NCBI GenBank assembly: GCA_023213395.1
Contig: CM041465.1
Coordinates: 205,351,741 to 205,415,740, forward strand
DNA length: 64,000 nucleotides
Reading direction: 5' to 3'
Source of the DNA: Cycas panzhihuaensis
Taxonomy: Eukaryota > Cycadophyta
Below the pieces are notes generated by a model that saw nothing but the letters and a program-made list of their open reading frames with translations, did no database searches and was not told where the DNA came from. A program made the position numbers and the translations under genes. Of the stretch, positions 1 through 14,200 are shown piece by piece; within the stretch, counting starts at the first letter, position 1, and each line of letters begins with the position of its first letter.

Positions 1-1449
<1,449 letters not shown>

Positions 1450-2181
1450 TATTTCCCAGCCTCTAGGAGTGGCATGGATACTACAACAAAGAGGTGAGTG
1501 AAGGTATGACTCATTACTCTTTACATTTCATTAATTTTACATATCATGATTGTAGATAATAGATGCATACTTTTATTTGCTTGATTGTTGTATGTGGTCG
1601 CCCACGTATTTTTTAGTCGATGATGAATATGACTCCAGTCGATGGCTATTAGTCCACCCATCAAGCTTCTTAAATAAGAACAGATGCTTATCCCCTTTGA
1701 AACATTCTCCTTACCTTATTTTAATCAATTGATTCTCCTATTTTTTCATTATTTTCACTCCCTTTCAATTGTATCTACATCTAATTCTCTACATTCATGA
1801 TTTTTTGGCTTGTTTTTATAGGTTTTTCATTAGAAAACTAAATCTATTACCAAATCATTACCTATTTTGTATGCAATAGTAGTACTATGAAGTATTTCAT
1901 AGTACCATGAATGATTTTGTAGTATGATTATCATTTACCTAAATTTAGGTCTACTAGTAATAATTGACTTATAAATGCTACCTTGATAGTCTTGGACAAT
2001 CTGCATTAGCCCCAAATTGGTGCCTATTAGTTTTAGATGGAAAAATAGGCCAAATCGCATTCCATTTTGATCTTCTTTATGTGGTTTTGGTCTAAACCCA
2101 TGAGTAAGACTCATGGATTTATCCCATAGTTTTCTCCCACATTGTGGGCTAAAAACCACTTCCCTAAGCCTTAACCTCACC

Positions 2182-2188
2182 TATAAAT
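2182..2188 (+). promoter_or_regulatory. TATA box of 5' LTR (TATAAAT)
   Basis: TATAAAT lies in the block CACCTATAAATCTCTC, conserved between both LTRs (second copy 26614-26620). It is the likely core promoter of the giant element. The nested copia lies 3' of it, so transcription from here would read into the insertion. Confidence 0.5.
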
Positions 2189-2435
2189 CTCTCTAATTTT
2201 TCATTCGAAAGGGGGAGATCAAGTTGAGTCATATACTATATCATTATACTGTCAAAATTCCATGAGAATTAGGTAATCTTCTTCTACACATCTACTTTGT
2301 GACTACATCCTTGGGATTATATACTTTTAGAAATAAGAGTGAGTCTTGGAGGGGAGTTTAGTAGCTATTGACCATCTTCATAATTTAAGAAAGAGTAATC
2401 CTCTTCATTTTTCTTTATGGTAAGTGTTCCATGTA

Positions 2436-2440
2436 TTTTG
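2436..2440 (+). repeat. Target-site duplication TTTTG, left copy
   Basis: TTTTG directly precedes the copia 5' LTR. The identical TTTTG follows the copia 3' LTR at 9998-10002. The uninterrupted 3' LTR of the host element has a single TTTTG at 26867-26871. Confidence 0.93.
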
Positions 2441-2730
2441 TGAAATAGGTTAATGTCACAAGGTTATTACATTAGTTGATTATTTCTAAAAAGGGTCTTA
2501 ATTAAACTAATCACTTAAGTGAAATGCACTTTCATGTGCATTATATGTAATTTTATTTCATCTAACTTTAATACTCCCTCTCTAAATATAAAAGTAAAAG
2601 CTCAATGGAGGAGGCTCAATCTTACCTCGCTATTTTGTGAGAGCTACTCTCTTTCTCTTAAGTGTCTCTTGCTCCTATGTCTGCCTTTGTGTTTAGTGCA
2701 TGGAGATGAAGGATATATCTACTCTTTTCA
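2441..2730 (+). repeat. Copia 5' LTR
   Basis: Direct repeat of 9700-9997, with a TG start and CA end. It contains TATAAAAG at 2587-2594. Confidence 0.93.
2587..2594 (+). promoter_or_regulatory. TATA box of copia LTR (TATAAAAG)
   Basis: TATAAAAG is conserved in both LTRs (second copy 9854-9861). It is the best candidate for the element's core promoter. Confidence 0.6.
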
Positions 2731-2732
2731 TG

Positions 2733-2744
2733 TAGTATTAGAGC
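2733..2744 (+). other. Copia primer-binding site, tRNA-Met type
   Basis: TAGTATTAGAGC, two bases after the 5' LTR, matches the plant copia site TGGTATCAGAGC (complementary to initiator tRNA-Met) at 10 of 12 positions. Confidence 0.75.
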
Positions 2745-2746
2745 TT

Positions 2747-4795
2747 GCTTCCTTTATATTCCTCACATGAAGTTGTAATAGAGCCATCACTTCCTTCTGC
2801 TCCATAATCTATATGGTAAAGAAGATTGTGAAAGTAGATTTAGAAATATTTTTAAGTTCTTATCATAGCATATTTAGTATTATTTGCTTTCTATTTCTCT
2901 TTTATAGGTTTGAAATCATAATACAAAGAGTTATAAGGCCTAAGGATTTCAATCCTTTGGTGGCCATTTATGCTATCCCATTCTTCTTTTCTTTCCCATC
3001 TTTGTGTCCATTTAACAAGGGGAATACTGCCAAAAAAATTTTTACTTTTAGAAGAATGATTATAAGGGGAGGTTATACCCACTTTTTTTAAAGAATTTAG
3101 AGCCATTTAAAATATCTATCATTGTATACTCTCACCTTGCCTATATTGGGATCCTAGTGATAAAAAAATAATGGAAATTTCGTATGGTATTATATGTTAA
3201 TGAGATATTAACAAGCTAGAATTTTTGCTAGAAAAAATTTGATTACTAAACTTCATAGGTCTGTAAAATCTTCTATAAAGCTCCAACTAACCTAATTCTA
3301 ATTGCTAAAGATAAGGCTCTAAGACTAATTTCTAACACAAAAATCAACACCCAATTTCATTGTTGTATGAGAAATTTATTGTTATTTTAATAGATAGTAG
3401 TTATTTTTAGTAAGAATTCTAGAAAAATATATTTTGCTAATTTTGTGAGACTACTAAAAATTTTCGAGAACTTATTCAGACTTGATTCCACTTCCTAAAT
3501 ATCAAGCTATGAGTCTAATTTATAGCATAAAAATTAGCACTCAATTTTGTTATTATAAGAGAAAGTTATTATTGTTTTAGTGGAGACTACTTTTTTGGGT
3601 AAAGGTGAAGAAAATTCTTTCTTCTTTTTATAAGGCTTAAAAGCCTATTGTAAAAGTGAGTTAAAAAAAACACCTAGATCAGAGTAATATCCAGTGTCCT
3701 CACTCACTTATCATCATTATATTTTAGCTCTCTAAAATCACTTCAAGCAAGCACTCTAAAGACACTCTAAGAAAGCATTATATTTTCAATTATATATATG
3801 TTTGACGTAAATTCGATAATCTTTTTACTCTCCCTAAAAAGAACACATCATGTATGTTATTTTCTACCATCTTGTACCTATTCATATACTCACTAAGGAT
3901 GAAATACCTTGGTTGGTAGAATGTTGTGACATAAAGGAGATGTGAGTTTCAAGTTAGGACTAGATTGAACCAGAGTATTGATGAGGTATGGTTAGGAATA
4001 CCATCGTGCCTCAATTAGGGACCATCATGATAACCAACCAGAGAAACTGAAACTTTAATATAATATTAAAATATACCTAATCCAATATCCATCATAGCCA
4101 TGGGTATGTATGTACCACTCTTTAGAGGAGATATATAGCTACTCATTGGTGAATTGGGTGAGGATTGGGAGTGCCTGGTCTATGTTATGACTTAGATTTC
4201 ATCACTAAGCACAATTGAGGGTATCACAATGAAGGGAAAATTAATTCTACTAGAAGCCTAAGCATCCATTAAATAACCTCAAGTACATTCTAGACACAAG
4301 TTAGAGGTTATTAGGTTGATTATGCATCCTACATTTGAGTTTCAAGTTGTGTACACCCAATGATATTAACTTCCACATTGGCCTACAAACTTGTATATTG
4401 ATCACTTACTTATTTATAAAAAGTGATCCATAGTATAATTATAATTATAGTGCTTCTCGTATTCTTACTACATTAGGTTAATATTTGCCATAAGTGTTAG
4501 TGAAAAATTTTTATCATAGTGCTTCTCATATTCCTACTGCATCACGTTAATATTTATCACAAGTATTGGTGACTTTTCTCTAAGTTGCTCCCTTCATCTT
4601 TGAGCAACCATTCTCACTTTTTCTTCCTTTTACTACTATGCTTTATTGCATTTCCTATTTATAAATAGTGATTGGTCATTTATTACAATCACTTTTATAG
4701 ACCTTTATTCATTTTTCCCCTTCTCAAAAGACTCCATGTCTTCATAGTTCAAGTAAAATATGAATTGCATTCTTAAAGGGAAAAAAAATTAAGAC
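2747..4795 (+). other. Copia leader with two internal duplications
   Basis: About 2 kb between PBS and the recognisable gag frame, with no identifiable domain. It has two diverged tandem duplications. One has a period near 190 bp (copies around 3319-3430 and 3508-3620, sharing the start of CAATTT[CT][AG]TT[GA]TT). The other has period 69 bp (copies at 4447 and 4516, starting ATAGTGCTTCTC). The leader is long for a copia element and may hide decayed gag or another insertion. Confidence 0.5.
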
Positions 4796-5700
4796 ATGTG
4801 GTTCACTGGTATAAAAAATGATAGAACGTATAAAGGTTTTTGGAGAGATCACTTGCAACCTACACCATTTATTGTAACTACAGCTACCACAGTTGCTTCT
4901 GGAGGAGGTGCTCTAACTGCACCTACTGAAGTTGCAGCTAAATGCCAATGGAAACTTGATGATGATAAAATCCATGTAGGGATACTTCTTGTCACTGATT
5001 TTTCCCTACATAATCTCATTAATGAAGTTGTACATAATACATCATGGAAAGCTCTTGAAGTTCTTAAGAAGAACTTTGATACTAAATCAGACTTAGAATT
5101 TGTTGACTTATTGTTGAAGAATGAACAAATTGAAAATGTAAAAAGGACATGTAAGTGAGATAATCAATCTCCTTCATCCAATCAAGTAAGACATTAAAAA
5201 AGATTTTTAAACTCAATGCATTACATGGAATTTCTTTATTCAGTCATGTCTCCATATCCCATATTATAAAAACTACTGAGAAGTCTTCAATCTAGTGGTA
5301 CTTTGAAGACCCTAAACTTTGAGGCTCTTGTTGATAAGTTTATTGAATTTGATAAGACCTTTGATACCAACTTTGACATTACATCAGATCCAGTTGATGC
5401 TACTTTCAAAGTGGAAGAAGATCTTTCTTATACCAAAAATCAAAGTCAATACTTTCACAGAGGTGGTGATTCTCGTGGAAGAGGTAAAGGTAGACAACAA
5501 GGACAATGGCCTCTTGGTCAATAGGCTCCTCAACTCCAACAAAACAGCCTCAAGGCCAAGGCCAAAATAATCAACCTAGACCTAGATCTAGTAATTAGAG
5601 GCAATCTAACTAGCCCAATACTTCTTATAGAACTAGAAATTAAATAATTGTATGCCAAAGGTGTAATAGGAAAGGACACTATACCAAAAATTATAGAACT
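4796..5700 (+). pseudogene. Copia gag relic with CCHC zinc knuckle
   Basis: Gag forms the cytoplasmic particle that packages element RNA. The first segment (4796-5158) resembles the central copia gag (UBN2-type) region with a Trp-Lys-Ala-Leu-Glu-Val-Leu helix. A second open segment (5303-5524) ends in a basic Gly-Arg-Gly-rich tail. A zinc knuckle CQRCNRKGHYTKNY at 5653-5694 follows in another frame; it keeps C-x2-C-x4-H but has Tyr at the fourth ligand. Frameshifts and stops separate the pieces, and the N terminus is not identifiable, so the start is arbitrary. Confidence 0.75.
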
Positions 5701-5929
5701 ACTACAAATAAACTACCAAGCTATCAACAACACCATGGTGTACATAATATTGATAATACTTCTTTTGAAGATGATTTTGGTAGAACACAATTTGCTCATA
5801 CACACCTTTAAAGAATTAGGACCACTTCATCAAATGTTATTAATAGATCCACTAAGTACATTAAGGCTCATTGTGGCTATGCTTATTTACTTTTACCTTT
5901 ACCACTTGGAGTTGTGAATAGTGCCACCT

Positions 5930-7310
5930 CAAATATTTTATTTTGGATCATGGATACTGGAGCAACATAACACATGCCTTGTCATCACTAGTTTTTTCAG
6001 GATTTTGACTCTGAAGTGCATGGTGTTATAGATATGGATAGCAAATCATCTTAACTAATCGAAGGACTTGGAATTGTTTGCCTGAAACTCTTAAGCCTTC
6101 TAGATTTTACCCTTATTGATGTTTTATTTATTCTTACTCTAAAGCATAACCTACTCTCCCTCTCTACCCTTGTCTCTTGTGGATTTAATTTAAGTGTAAC
6201 TATAAATAATCAAACTCTTTGTGGCATTCACCCTCCTTAAAATACTATGGTTATGACCAAGATTCTTGATAGCAAACTTTTTTACCTAACTAGCTCACCA
6301 TCCTCTGAAGCTAACTATGTTGATGATGACTCTACTTTTACCACAACCCTGACTCCTCAAAAGTTATCCTAAGTAGCCCTATGGCATGCTTATATGGGCC
6401 ATATCGATATTGATTGATTAAGAGAACTACATGTCATTCTTCCCAGTATATATAGGCTCTCCTCTAAGCCCTTCAAATATGAAGCATGTATCATTGCCAA
6501 ATCTTGAAGATAACCCTTTCCTCATAGTCAGTGGAAATCCAGCCAACCTTTGTAGCTTGTACACTTAGATGTATACAGTCATATTCCCATCCCTTCTCTT
6601 AAACAAAGTGGTACTATATTACTTTCATTTATGATTTTACCAAGAAAGTATAGGTTGCTTTTCTTGCAAAGAAATATGAAACCTTTTCTATGTTTCAAGC
6701 TTTCAAGGCTCACATGAAAAATAAATATGGATTCAAGATCAAAATACTTAGGACTGACAATGGTAGTAAGTACACCTCTAATGAGTTTAAATAATATCTA
6801 CATCACCATGGGATCAAACATCAAACCATTGTTATAGGTACACCATAACAAAATGGAGTTGTTGAGTGCATGAACAGGACTATCATAAACATTGCTCATG
6901 CTATTTTGGTATAGAAGAATGTCCCTATCTATCTTTGGGTTGAGGTTATCTAGACTACCATGTATTACATCAACACTATTAGTCCCTCCAAGCTCGATCC
7001 CTCTCCACATGAAATACAGTATAGAAAAACCCCTTCTATCTCCCACTTCAAAATTTTTGGCTCTACTTGTTATGCTCATATTTCAAAGGAACACAGAAAC
7101 AAGCTCTAAGATAGAGCCCTCAAAGGTATCTTTGTTAAATACTCTATGGACAAAAATGGGTACAAAGTTTTTATACCTACACAATATAAAATTATTATCA
7201 CTAGAGATGTTATCTTTGCAAAGACTAAAGATCAATTACTTAGACTTTATTCTAAGATACCTTCATACTAATTTAATGATGCTACTAAATTTGGTATCTA
7301 GATTCTAAAA
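5930..7310 (+). pseudogene. Copia protease and integrase relic
   Basis: Aspartic protease is marked by WIMDTGAT at 5944-5967; the copia consensus is usually DSGAT. A TAA follows before HMP. The pre-integrase zinc region shows LWHAYMGHIDID near 6377-6412. The integrase core keeps a first-Asp region (HLDVYSHIP, about 6560), a second-Asp region (RTDNGSKYTS, about 6755) and a Glu region (NGVVECMNRT, about 6856), followed by the copia C-terminal region to 7310. Integrase inserts the cDNA. Several stops and at least two frameshifts break the frame. The longest open stretch at 6892-7308 is in an alternative frame and should not be read as a gene. Confidence 0.85.
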
Positions 7311-7689
7311 TTTAGGGGGGGAGATGCTCAACAGTTACTTAAAATCTTAGAATCTAATAATAGAGCCCTATAGGATACAAGTTGTGACTCCCAACTAATG
7401 TATATATATCCAACACCATCATTTGTGAATAACCAAGTTGACAAAGACAAAGCCATAACATAAGGACCATGTTCTCCAACATTAGTGGTTAGCTCATCTT
7501 CTTTAGCATCGTTAACTTCCTTTGTGCCAAACATTTCACATGATCCTTTTTAGGATCAAAATGAAGACCAAGAAGATATGGAAATAAAAACCTCATTCCC
7601 AACTTGAGGTTTTCATGAAGCCTACTAGTTACACAAGGACATGTAACCAAATGAGGTAGGTAAAACTGGCACTAAAAGTACCCATAGAG

Positions 7690-9262
7690 TAAGGATGCAT
7701 GAATCACTTTCCATTGAGCTTAAACCAACAAAATTGTACCTTACTCTTAATGCAAAGCCCCTAACATACCAAGAACCTATAAGGCATGCAACTTGGAGAA
7801 ATGTTATGAACAAAGAATACCAATCTCTTATTAAGAATAATACACAGGATCTTATTAATCTACCACTTAGAAGAAAGATAGCTCAAAATAAATGGGTGTT
7901 TAAAAATAAGTATAGATTAGATAACACCCTAGAAAAACATAAGGTAAGGTTAGTAGCAAAAGGATTCATGCAAAGAGAAGGCATCAACTACATTGAAATC
8001 TTTACTCCTACAACCAAGTGGCTTATAATCAGAACTCTTATAGCCTTAGCTACTCAACAGGGTTGAAAAATCCACTAACTCGATGTTAAAACCATATTTC
8101 TCAATGGGGAACTTAAAGAAGAAATTTATATAGCTCATCCAGAAGGATACATGATTGTCAGTCATGAGCATAAGGTCTGCAAGCTCAGAAATTCCTAATA
8201 TGGCTTAAAATAAGCCTATTGTACTTGGTTTATCAAGTTGTCTGAAAGAATGAGGTAACTTAGATATGAGGTTTGTGACTATCAAGATATTGATGTAATA
8301 CTATTCATTAAGTACCAAAATGATAAAGTTACTTACCTCTTAATTTTTGTGGATGATATGCTAATAACGAGGAATATTGAATAGGTAATCAACCAGTTGA
8401 AGAAAGACCTTGCTAAAACTTTTGAATTGTCTAATCTTAAGTTGATGAAATATTACTTAGGAATTGAAGTAACTCAAAAGAATATCAAAATATTTCTCTC
8501 CAAATAAAAATATATTAACAATCTTTTAATAAAGTTTTAGTTGAAAGGTTCTTGACTAGTGGCTACACCTATGGAACCTAATATTAAATTCTCAGTTGAT
8601 GGTGATACTAGGGAGGCAGACGCAATACTCTACAAGTAACTTATAGGTAGTTTTATCTATACTACCAACATAAGGCTAGATATTATATACTATGTTGGTA
8701 TTCTTGAAAGATTCATGAAAAATCCTAAGGATAATCACTGGCAAGCTACAATACGAGTATTGAGGTATCTGAAGGCGACCAATAAATATGGTCTATTATA
8801 TGAACCTAATATAGAATTTGAACTTTATATATATATATATAGACTCAGACTTTGCTGAAGATAAAGACATAAGAAGATCTATGTTTGGGTATATAACATT
8901 TCTTGGAATAGCACCAATATCATAGAGATCTAGATGGTAGAAGATAGTTACAGACTTAACTGCCAAAGATGAATATATTACTTCTGAGACAAGCAAGGAG
9001 GTCATTTGGCTTAGAAAATTATTGAATACATTAAGTTCCATCCAAATAAGTTCTACTAGCTTACATTGAGATAATTAACCTATAATCCAAATGGCTAAAA
9101 ATCTTATATTTCATGATTATACCAAACATATAAGTACGAAAGTCCACAGGATTAGAGAACTAGTTCATGATGGCAAAATTTAACTAGAATATTATCCCAC
9201 AGTAGATCAAGTAGCTGATATCTTCACCAAACTACTGAAGATGGTGAAGTTTGAATAATTCT
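7690..9262 (+). pseudogene. Copia reverse transcriptase-RNase H relic
   Basis: The copia RT begins with the block from about 7770 (ATWRNVMNKEY), then NKWVFKNKY, LVAKGFMQREGINY and FTPTTKW near 7885-8030, and the catalytic FVDDMLIT at about 8348-8371. The Asp-Asp is intact. RNase H follows from about 8840 (DFAEDKDIRRSMFGY, then AKDEYITSE and KHISTKVHRIRE), ending near 9262 with the usual DQVADIFTK block. TATA-type slippage near 8825-8840 and scattered TAG/TAA codons break it. The first 123 codons (7695-8066) are open. Confidence 0.92.
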
Positions 9263-9698
9263 AATTGATTAAAGGAGTTGACAATATGACCATCATACTT
9301 TGTCTCATTCATAAAAACCCCTTGTGGGTACCAAAGGATAAGAATAAGTCTCTGCTATACCCCATTCGTGAAAACCCCTTATGGGCATGAAAGGATAAGG
9401 GTTGTATCATTTTGGAAAATTGAAACCTGTAAAAACTCGAAAAGGCATAGGGGATAGCCAAATAGTATATGGAGACTTAGTAGATTTTAGCTATAAAATT
9501 CATTATATTGATTGGCTATTTAGTTTTATTTAAAGAGTCGTCTAAGTCAGGTTACTAGATTAGAAATTTGTGGGTTTTATTCCCCATGAGGGTTTCCCAC
9601 AAAAGGTCGTAGTAGTTTGCTTTATAAGAGACTCAAATGAAGACCTCATAGGATAGAATAAAATATGATGAAATGACCTTCTACCATCAAGGGGGAGA
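9263..9698 (+). other. Copia 3' untranslated region and polypurine tract
   Basis: Non-coding. It contains two similar blocks (AAAACCCCTTGTGGG near 9315 and AAAACCCCTTATGGG near 9374), as often seen upstream of copia 3' LTRs. The polypurine tract AAGGGGGAGA (9689-9698) abuts the 3' LTR and would prime plus-strand DNA. Confidence 0.8.
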
Positions 9699-9699
9699 T

Positions 9700-9997
9700 T
9701 GAAATGGGTTAATGTCACAAGGTCATTACATTAGTTGATTATTACTAAAAAGGGTCTTAAGTGAACTTTAAATTAGATCACTTAAATGAAATGCACTTTT
9801 ATATACATTATGTGTAATTTTATTTCACCTAACTCTAATGCTCCATCTCTCAATATAAAAGTAGAATCTCAATAGAGGAGGCTCATTCTTACCTCCCCAT
9901 TTTATGAGAGCTACTCTTTTTCTCTCAAGTCTCTCATGCTCCCATGTTTGCCTTTATGTTTAGTACATAGAGATGAAGGATAGATCCACTCTTTTCA
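9700..9997 (+). repeat. Copia 3' LTR
   Basis: It matches 2441-2730 throughout, starts TGAAATGGG and ends CTTTTCA, followed by target copy TTTTG at 9998-10002. Confidence 0.93.
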
Positions 9998-10002
9998 TTT
10001 TG

Positions 10003-11464
10003 TTACTCATTTTCATCTTATTTTGCTCTATTTGACTTGTTATTTAGTACTTAATCTTTCCTCTTAAACTATATTCTCTTTGTTAGCCTACTTTATGCTT
10101 ATTTTTTAATAGATTTAAAAGAGTAAGTTGTAAAGGGAGGTAACACCTAAGTACTAATTAGAGAGGTTACCATATTAGAGGGACATTTGGGCTATTCTGA
10201 GGCTCCTTATACCCATATTTAACTTATTAATTCTGATATCTCTTTAGATCATTTTTTATTATATTGTATACTAGAGATATTGGGCATATTTTATTATACT
10301 CTTAGTCAACAATTATCTTGCAGGTTAGTACTAACTCCGTTATAAGAAGGAAGAGGGTTAAGGTTCCTCTTCATCATTAGCTAAGAGGTTGGGTTCTTCC
10401 ACTAAGATCTTTCTTTAGCAACAACTCCCAAAAAGGTATGTTAGTTCAATGAGATTTAGTGCATATTTTCAAATTTTTTGGGGTCTTTGTCACATTTTCC
10501 CTACACCATAAGTATATCTAACAAGAAAAAATACTACCAAATTTGCTCTAGATTTGCAATATAGTGCAATGTCCATTTGAACTGTCTTATTGACATCGTC
10601 TATTACAAGTTAAGGAAATACATTGTTTAATGAACAAATCCTACTACTACTAAGAACATCATCTTTTCCATTTATTTCATCTTGCTTCCTTTTTTAGTGA
10701 AGGAAAAAAGAAAGAGAGAAGAAAAGGAAATTTTAGGCTTAATCTAAGGAGTAAAGGAAAAGGAATCAAGGAATATCTCTTTTTGCTCTACATCCCTTGG
10801 TCTCCCCTTTTTCCTCTTTAAAAAGTAAAAGCTCAAGGAAAATAAGGTATAGAGAAAAGAAAAGAAAAGAGAATTGGTTTTGGTTTTCTATAGGCCTCTT
10901 GTTTGTTTTTTCTCTCTTTTAGTTGAAAAAAAAAAAGACCCCTAGAAAAGAAAATATAAGAGAAAACCCCAAAATAAAAACTAAAAAGCATTATCATTTT
11001 CTTTTTTTCTATTTACATTGCATCGCTTAAAATGTTAGGTGCATTGGTCCTTACTTTGTTATTTAGTTACAAGCTTGAATAAGAGAAGGGGTCACACAGT
11101 TACGAGTCCCTAAATCCATGGGGTAATATTGTGTCTTCGACTAAGGTTACTTGTTACTTTTCCATAAAACAAAAAAAATATATAGTTGCATATAGATGTG
11201 TGCTTCCTCCCCCCTAGTTTTCCATAGGCCTATGAAGACAAAATAATATGTCCATCCACATGCATGTGCCCTTATAATTACTCTAGTTTAACCTCTATTC
11301 CATTACTCAATACATAATACTCCCTCACACTCATACTCAAGAGGTATATGGATGCCCTAGTTTAGGTCATTAATTCACTTTCCTAAGTATTTGGCCTCCA
11401 CATGCTAGGTCTCTTATTATTAGAAAGTAGTTTATAATCTATCCCTCTAGCCCAACACATTTCA
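10003..11464 (+). repeat. 5' LTR of Tat element, second part
   Basis: It continues the 5' LTR after the nested copia and aligns with 26872-28331, for example TTTGCTCTATTTGACTTG, the AAAGAAAAGAGAATTGG tract and the end CATTTCA. The two 5' parts total 2453 bp against 2465 bp for the 3' LTR. Confidence 0.88.
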
Positions 11465-11487
11465 CTAGCAACCATATTGGGGATTCA
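11465..11487 (+). other. Putative primer-binding site of Tat element
   Basis: The bases after the LTR end include TTGGGGATTCAC, which loosely resembles the TGGGGACTC-like primer-binding sites of Tat/Athila elements. It is too diverged to name the tRNA. Confidence 0.35.
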
Positions 11488-11689
11488 CTAGTTAGAAGCC
11501 ATCTAATACATCTAGGTCTTCCATCCCTTTACTTCATTCCTACTTGGTTAGGGTGCTTAATTTCTATCATAAAAGGACCTTTCCTTCTACATTACCCATA
11601 TGAACTAGTTGGTTATACTTTGAATGTGATGTTTTTCTTATTACTTATAAGGCCTTCCACCCTTAGATACGAATCCTCACACACACCTA

Positions 11690-14200
11690 TCTTTTCAAGT
11701 GACTATGAGTCACCTATGGTAGGGCATCATGTCAATTAGGAATATGATCCATATGCCTTAGATTGGTCACAACTTGAGGCACCTTTTCCTTATGAGGATC
11801 CCAACCATATTGGTGATGACACAACACATTATCTACATCAAGCCAACGAGCTCTATCGGAACTTGGTTGGCCTCCATGCCTATATAATTGGGAGTATGCC
11901 CCTTCATGACCCTATTTAAGATATTGAACAGGCTCCTCTTCCTTTCTTCCCTCACTTAGGATAGTTAGGAGGGTATGCCTCCTTTCTAACTAGATGCACA
12001 CCCCACCTTGGGATGCTATAGAGGCCTTGCATGCCCATTTTGAGTGATAGTGGGATGCATTGCCCCTAGGTGGGCCCAGAGGTTACTTTTCAGCTCTACT
12101 ATGACTTCCATCTTAATCCCCCCCCCCCTCCCCCCCACTCAAAGTACCACTACACTTCCCCAAGATGTGACCACCATATCTACTACTATGAGTGCTTTTC
12201 TTGGGGAAGGGCCTACACTAACCTAAGCCCAATCTAAAGCTATGACAAGCATCCCCTTATTACAAACTATAATTCCTCAACTGAGCATAGTCTTAATTAT
12301 GCCTATTGCTCCATTCATCCCTCCTTGTCCCCAATATATGAGACATAGAAGAGGACCACTTATTTATGCCATCTACACCATGTGGCCTTATCTCTCTATG
12401 TACCATTGGGATACACATCTTAATAATAGGGGCACAAGGGCTCTTACCCTCTATCCACTTATGGGGTAGGCCTCCTCCACCCCTATGTAGTAGCTCCTCC
12501 TATGAGAGGGACCTTTCAAGCAAAACCCCCTCCTACACCCCTCACCTTATATGTATCAATTGACCCCATCCTCTTATCCCATCAAGGGGCACTTGTAGTA
12601 CCTCTTATACCACCTTTCTTAACTCCCACTCCTTAAGGGGTAACAACTTATACCACTTCCTCTTATCATGTTTAAGCACATAATGGTTTGAGCTACTCTT
12701 AACCACACCTATATCATCCTTATTCTAGTACAACTCTTCCTTATCAAATAGGAGGTATGCCTTATCCTAAACCTTCTTATGCCCCTCACTAATAAGGGCA
12801 TACCTCTTAATCCACTTACCCTCTATATACATCCCATGGCGAAGCTAGATACTATCTATTAGCCTCATATCCCATGTCTAATCCTCTAGTCCAACCTAGG
12901 GCATGCCACTTCATGGACTATAGGTCAAGCCCCCTCTCCATAGATGCCCTAAGAACTAATTTACCTTCCCATCGACTGAAAATACCCAAATTTGATGACA
13001 CTTCCTCTCAAGACCCCACTTATCATGTTAAGGTATTTTCTATGGAATCCATTGATTATTTGGTCTATGACTACATTCTAATAAAGTTGTTTGCTATATC
13101 ACTCCAAAGAAACACTCTGAAGTGGTTTTACCATCTCCTAGCCCACTCAATCCATTGCTTCCAACAATTAGTTGACTCCTTTATTAATTACTTTAATGTT
13201 ACAAGGCCATTCGAGAGTGGAGCTAAGGCCTTACTTTCTCTCAAATAAAAATAGAATGAGCTCAACAAGGATGTCATCTACCGATTTTATAATCTCCTTT
13301 ATTCCTCAAAGTCCATGTTACTTGAGGATTTAAAGAAATACATTTTCGTAAATGCTCTACACTCTAAAGTCCATGTTGAGGTCCTTAAAATGGGGGCAAT
13401 AATATATGATTTATCTATATCTAAGTGCTTGGACCTAGAGTTTATTGAGATCTAAGCTAGTCTCAAGAAGATTAATAGAAACTCATAATATTACAAGGCA
13501 TTGCCTCCCCCATGAATCTAGAGAGAATAACAACCATCATCTAAGTCCTCTACTAGCACTATTGATAAGACTATAGATTCATTTACCTCTTCTATTTGTT
13601 CCTTTGAATTGGCACTTAAGGATTTAAAACTCCAATCAACTCAAGCCCTAATGAAGCTATAAGTTCAATCTTGTAGTTATAAGCCACTCCACTAGATTGC
13701 TTAGACTATGTAATTGATAAAAGAGGGTCTTGAACCTTCACAATGGAAGAGGCCAAAAGCCTCTTTTGAGAAGAGGTGGTATTCCATTCATGGCCAATGT
13801 GCTCATGATGATGCTTGATATTAGACTCAATATCCTAAGCTCACCCCACCAAGGGATCCCCCTTCTTAGTATACTTCTAAGCTAAATTTAGACCAACCCA
13901 TTCATCAAGATCCCTTCCCCTATCATGATGCCTCTAAACAACTATCACAACCTAAAAACTAATAAGGCAAGGAGTACCCCCAACCTTAAAGGAGAGGGAC
14001 ACCACCTGCCTCCTTATCCGATCAACCAAAGGGTAAATCCTTGGTTGATTCCTCTTCTCCCTCAATCCCTATGGCTCAAAACCCATCTTCCCACCCTAAT
14101 GCTAAAGGCAAGTGAGTCATACATATGCTAAAGACCACCTAGGTCTACCTCATGAGTCATTCTGAAGTAGTAAAGGATGTCAGGGAGGCTTCTACATATA
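11690..14200 (+). pseudogene. Tat gag relic
   Basis: Coding similarity starts near 11690 (an Asp/Tyr-rich segment with PNHIGDDTTHYLHQANELY at about 11800-11860), passes a proline-rich, low-complexity part, then the gypsy gag core at 12874-13250. There LKIPKFDDTSSQDPTYH, KWFYHL and FQQLVDSFINYFN match the family pattern PKFDG..DP..H, WF..L and F..L...F...F. The stretch to about 14200 looks like the Lys/Pro-rich gag C terminus. Gag would assemble the cytoplasmic particle. Many TAG and TAA codons interrupt it; the longest open piece is 124 codons. Start and end are approximate. Confidence 0.8.
12118..12136 (+). repeat. C-tract within gag region
   Basis: Eleven C, one T, then seven C in the proline-rich part of gag. 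It is a likely replication-slippage site and a source of frameshift. Confidence 0.95.

Larger units (their letters stand above)
1450..2440 (+). repeat. 5' LTR of Tat element, first part
   Basis: It aligns with 25867-26871, including the shared start T-[GA]-TTTCC, the block ending in CTACAAC and the block around TTTTTTAGTCGATGATGA. It is cut at 2440 by the nested copia element and continues at 10003. Confidence 0.88.
2441..9997 (+). mobile_element. Complete nested Ty1/copia retrotransposon
   Basis: This 7557-bp element has LTRs of 290 bp (2441-2730) and 298 bp (9700-9997), both starting TGAAAT[AG]GGTTAATG and ending TTTTCA. It also has an initiator-tRNA-Met-like PBS and a polypurine tract ending just before the 3' LTR. 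Domain order gag, protease, integrase, RT, RNase H is the Ty1/copia order. It is inserted in the 5' LTR of the giant Tat element, so it is younger than that element. Stops and frameshifts interrupt every domain. The family was not identified. Confidence 0.95.

Noticed and set aside
2813-3091. 92-codon ORF in the copia leader
   Set aside because: No gag features, and both strands are open here by chance.
6892-7308. 138-codon plus-strand ORF
   Set aside because: It is an alternative frame over copia integrase; the integrase frames carry the conserved motifs.
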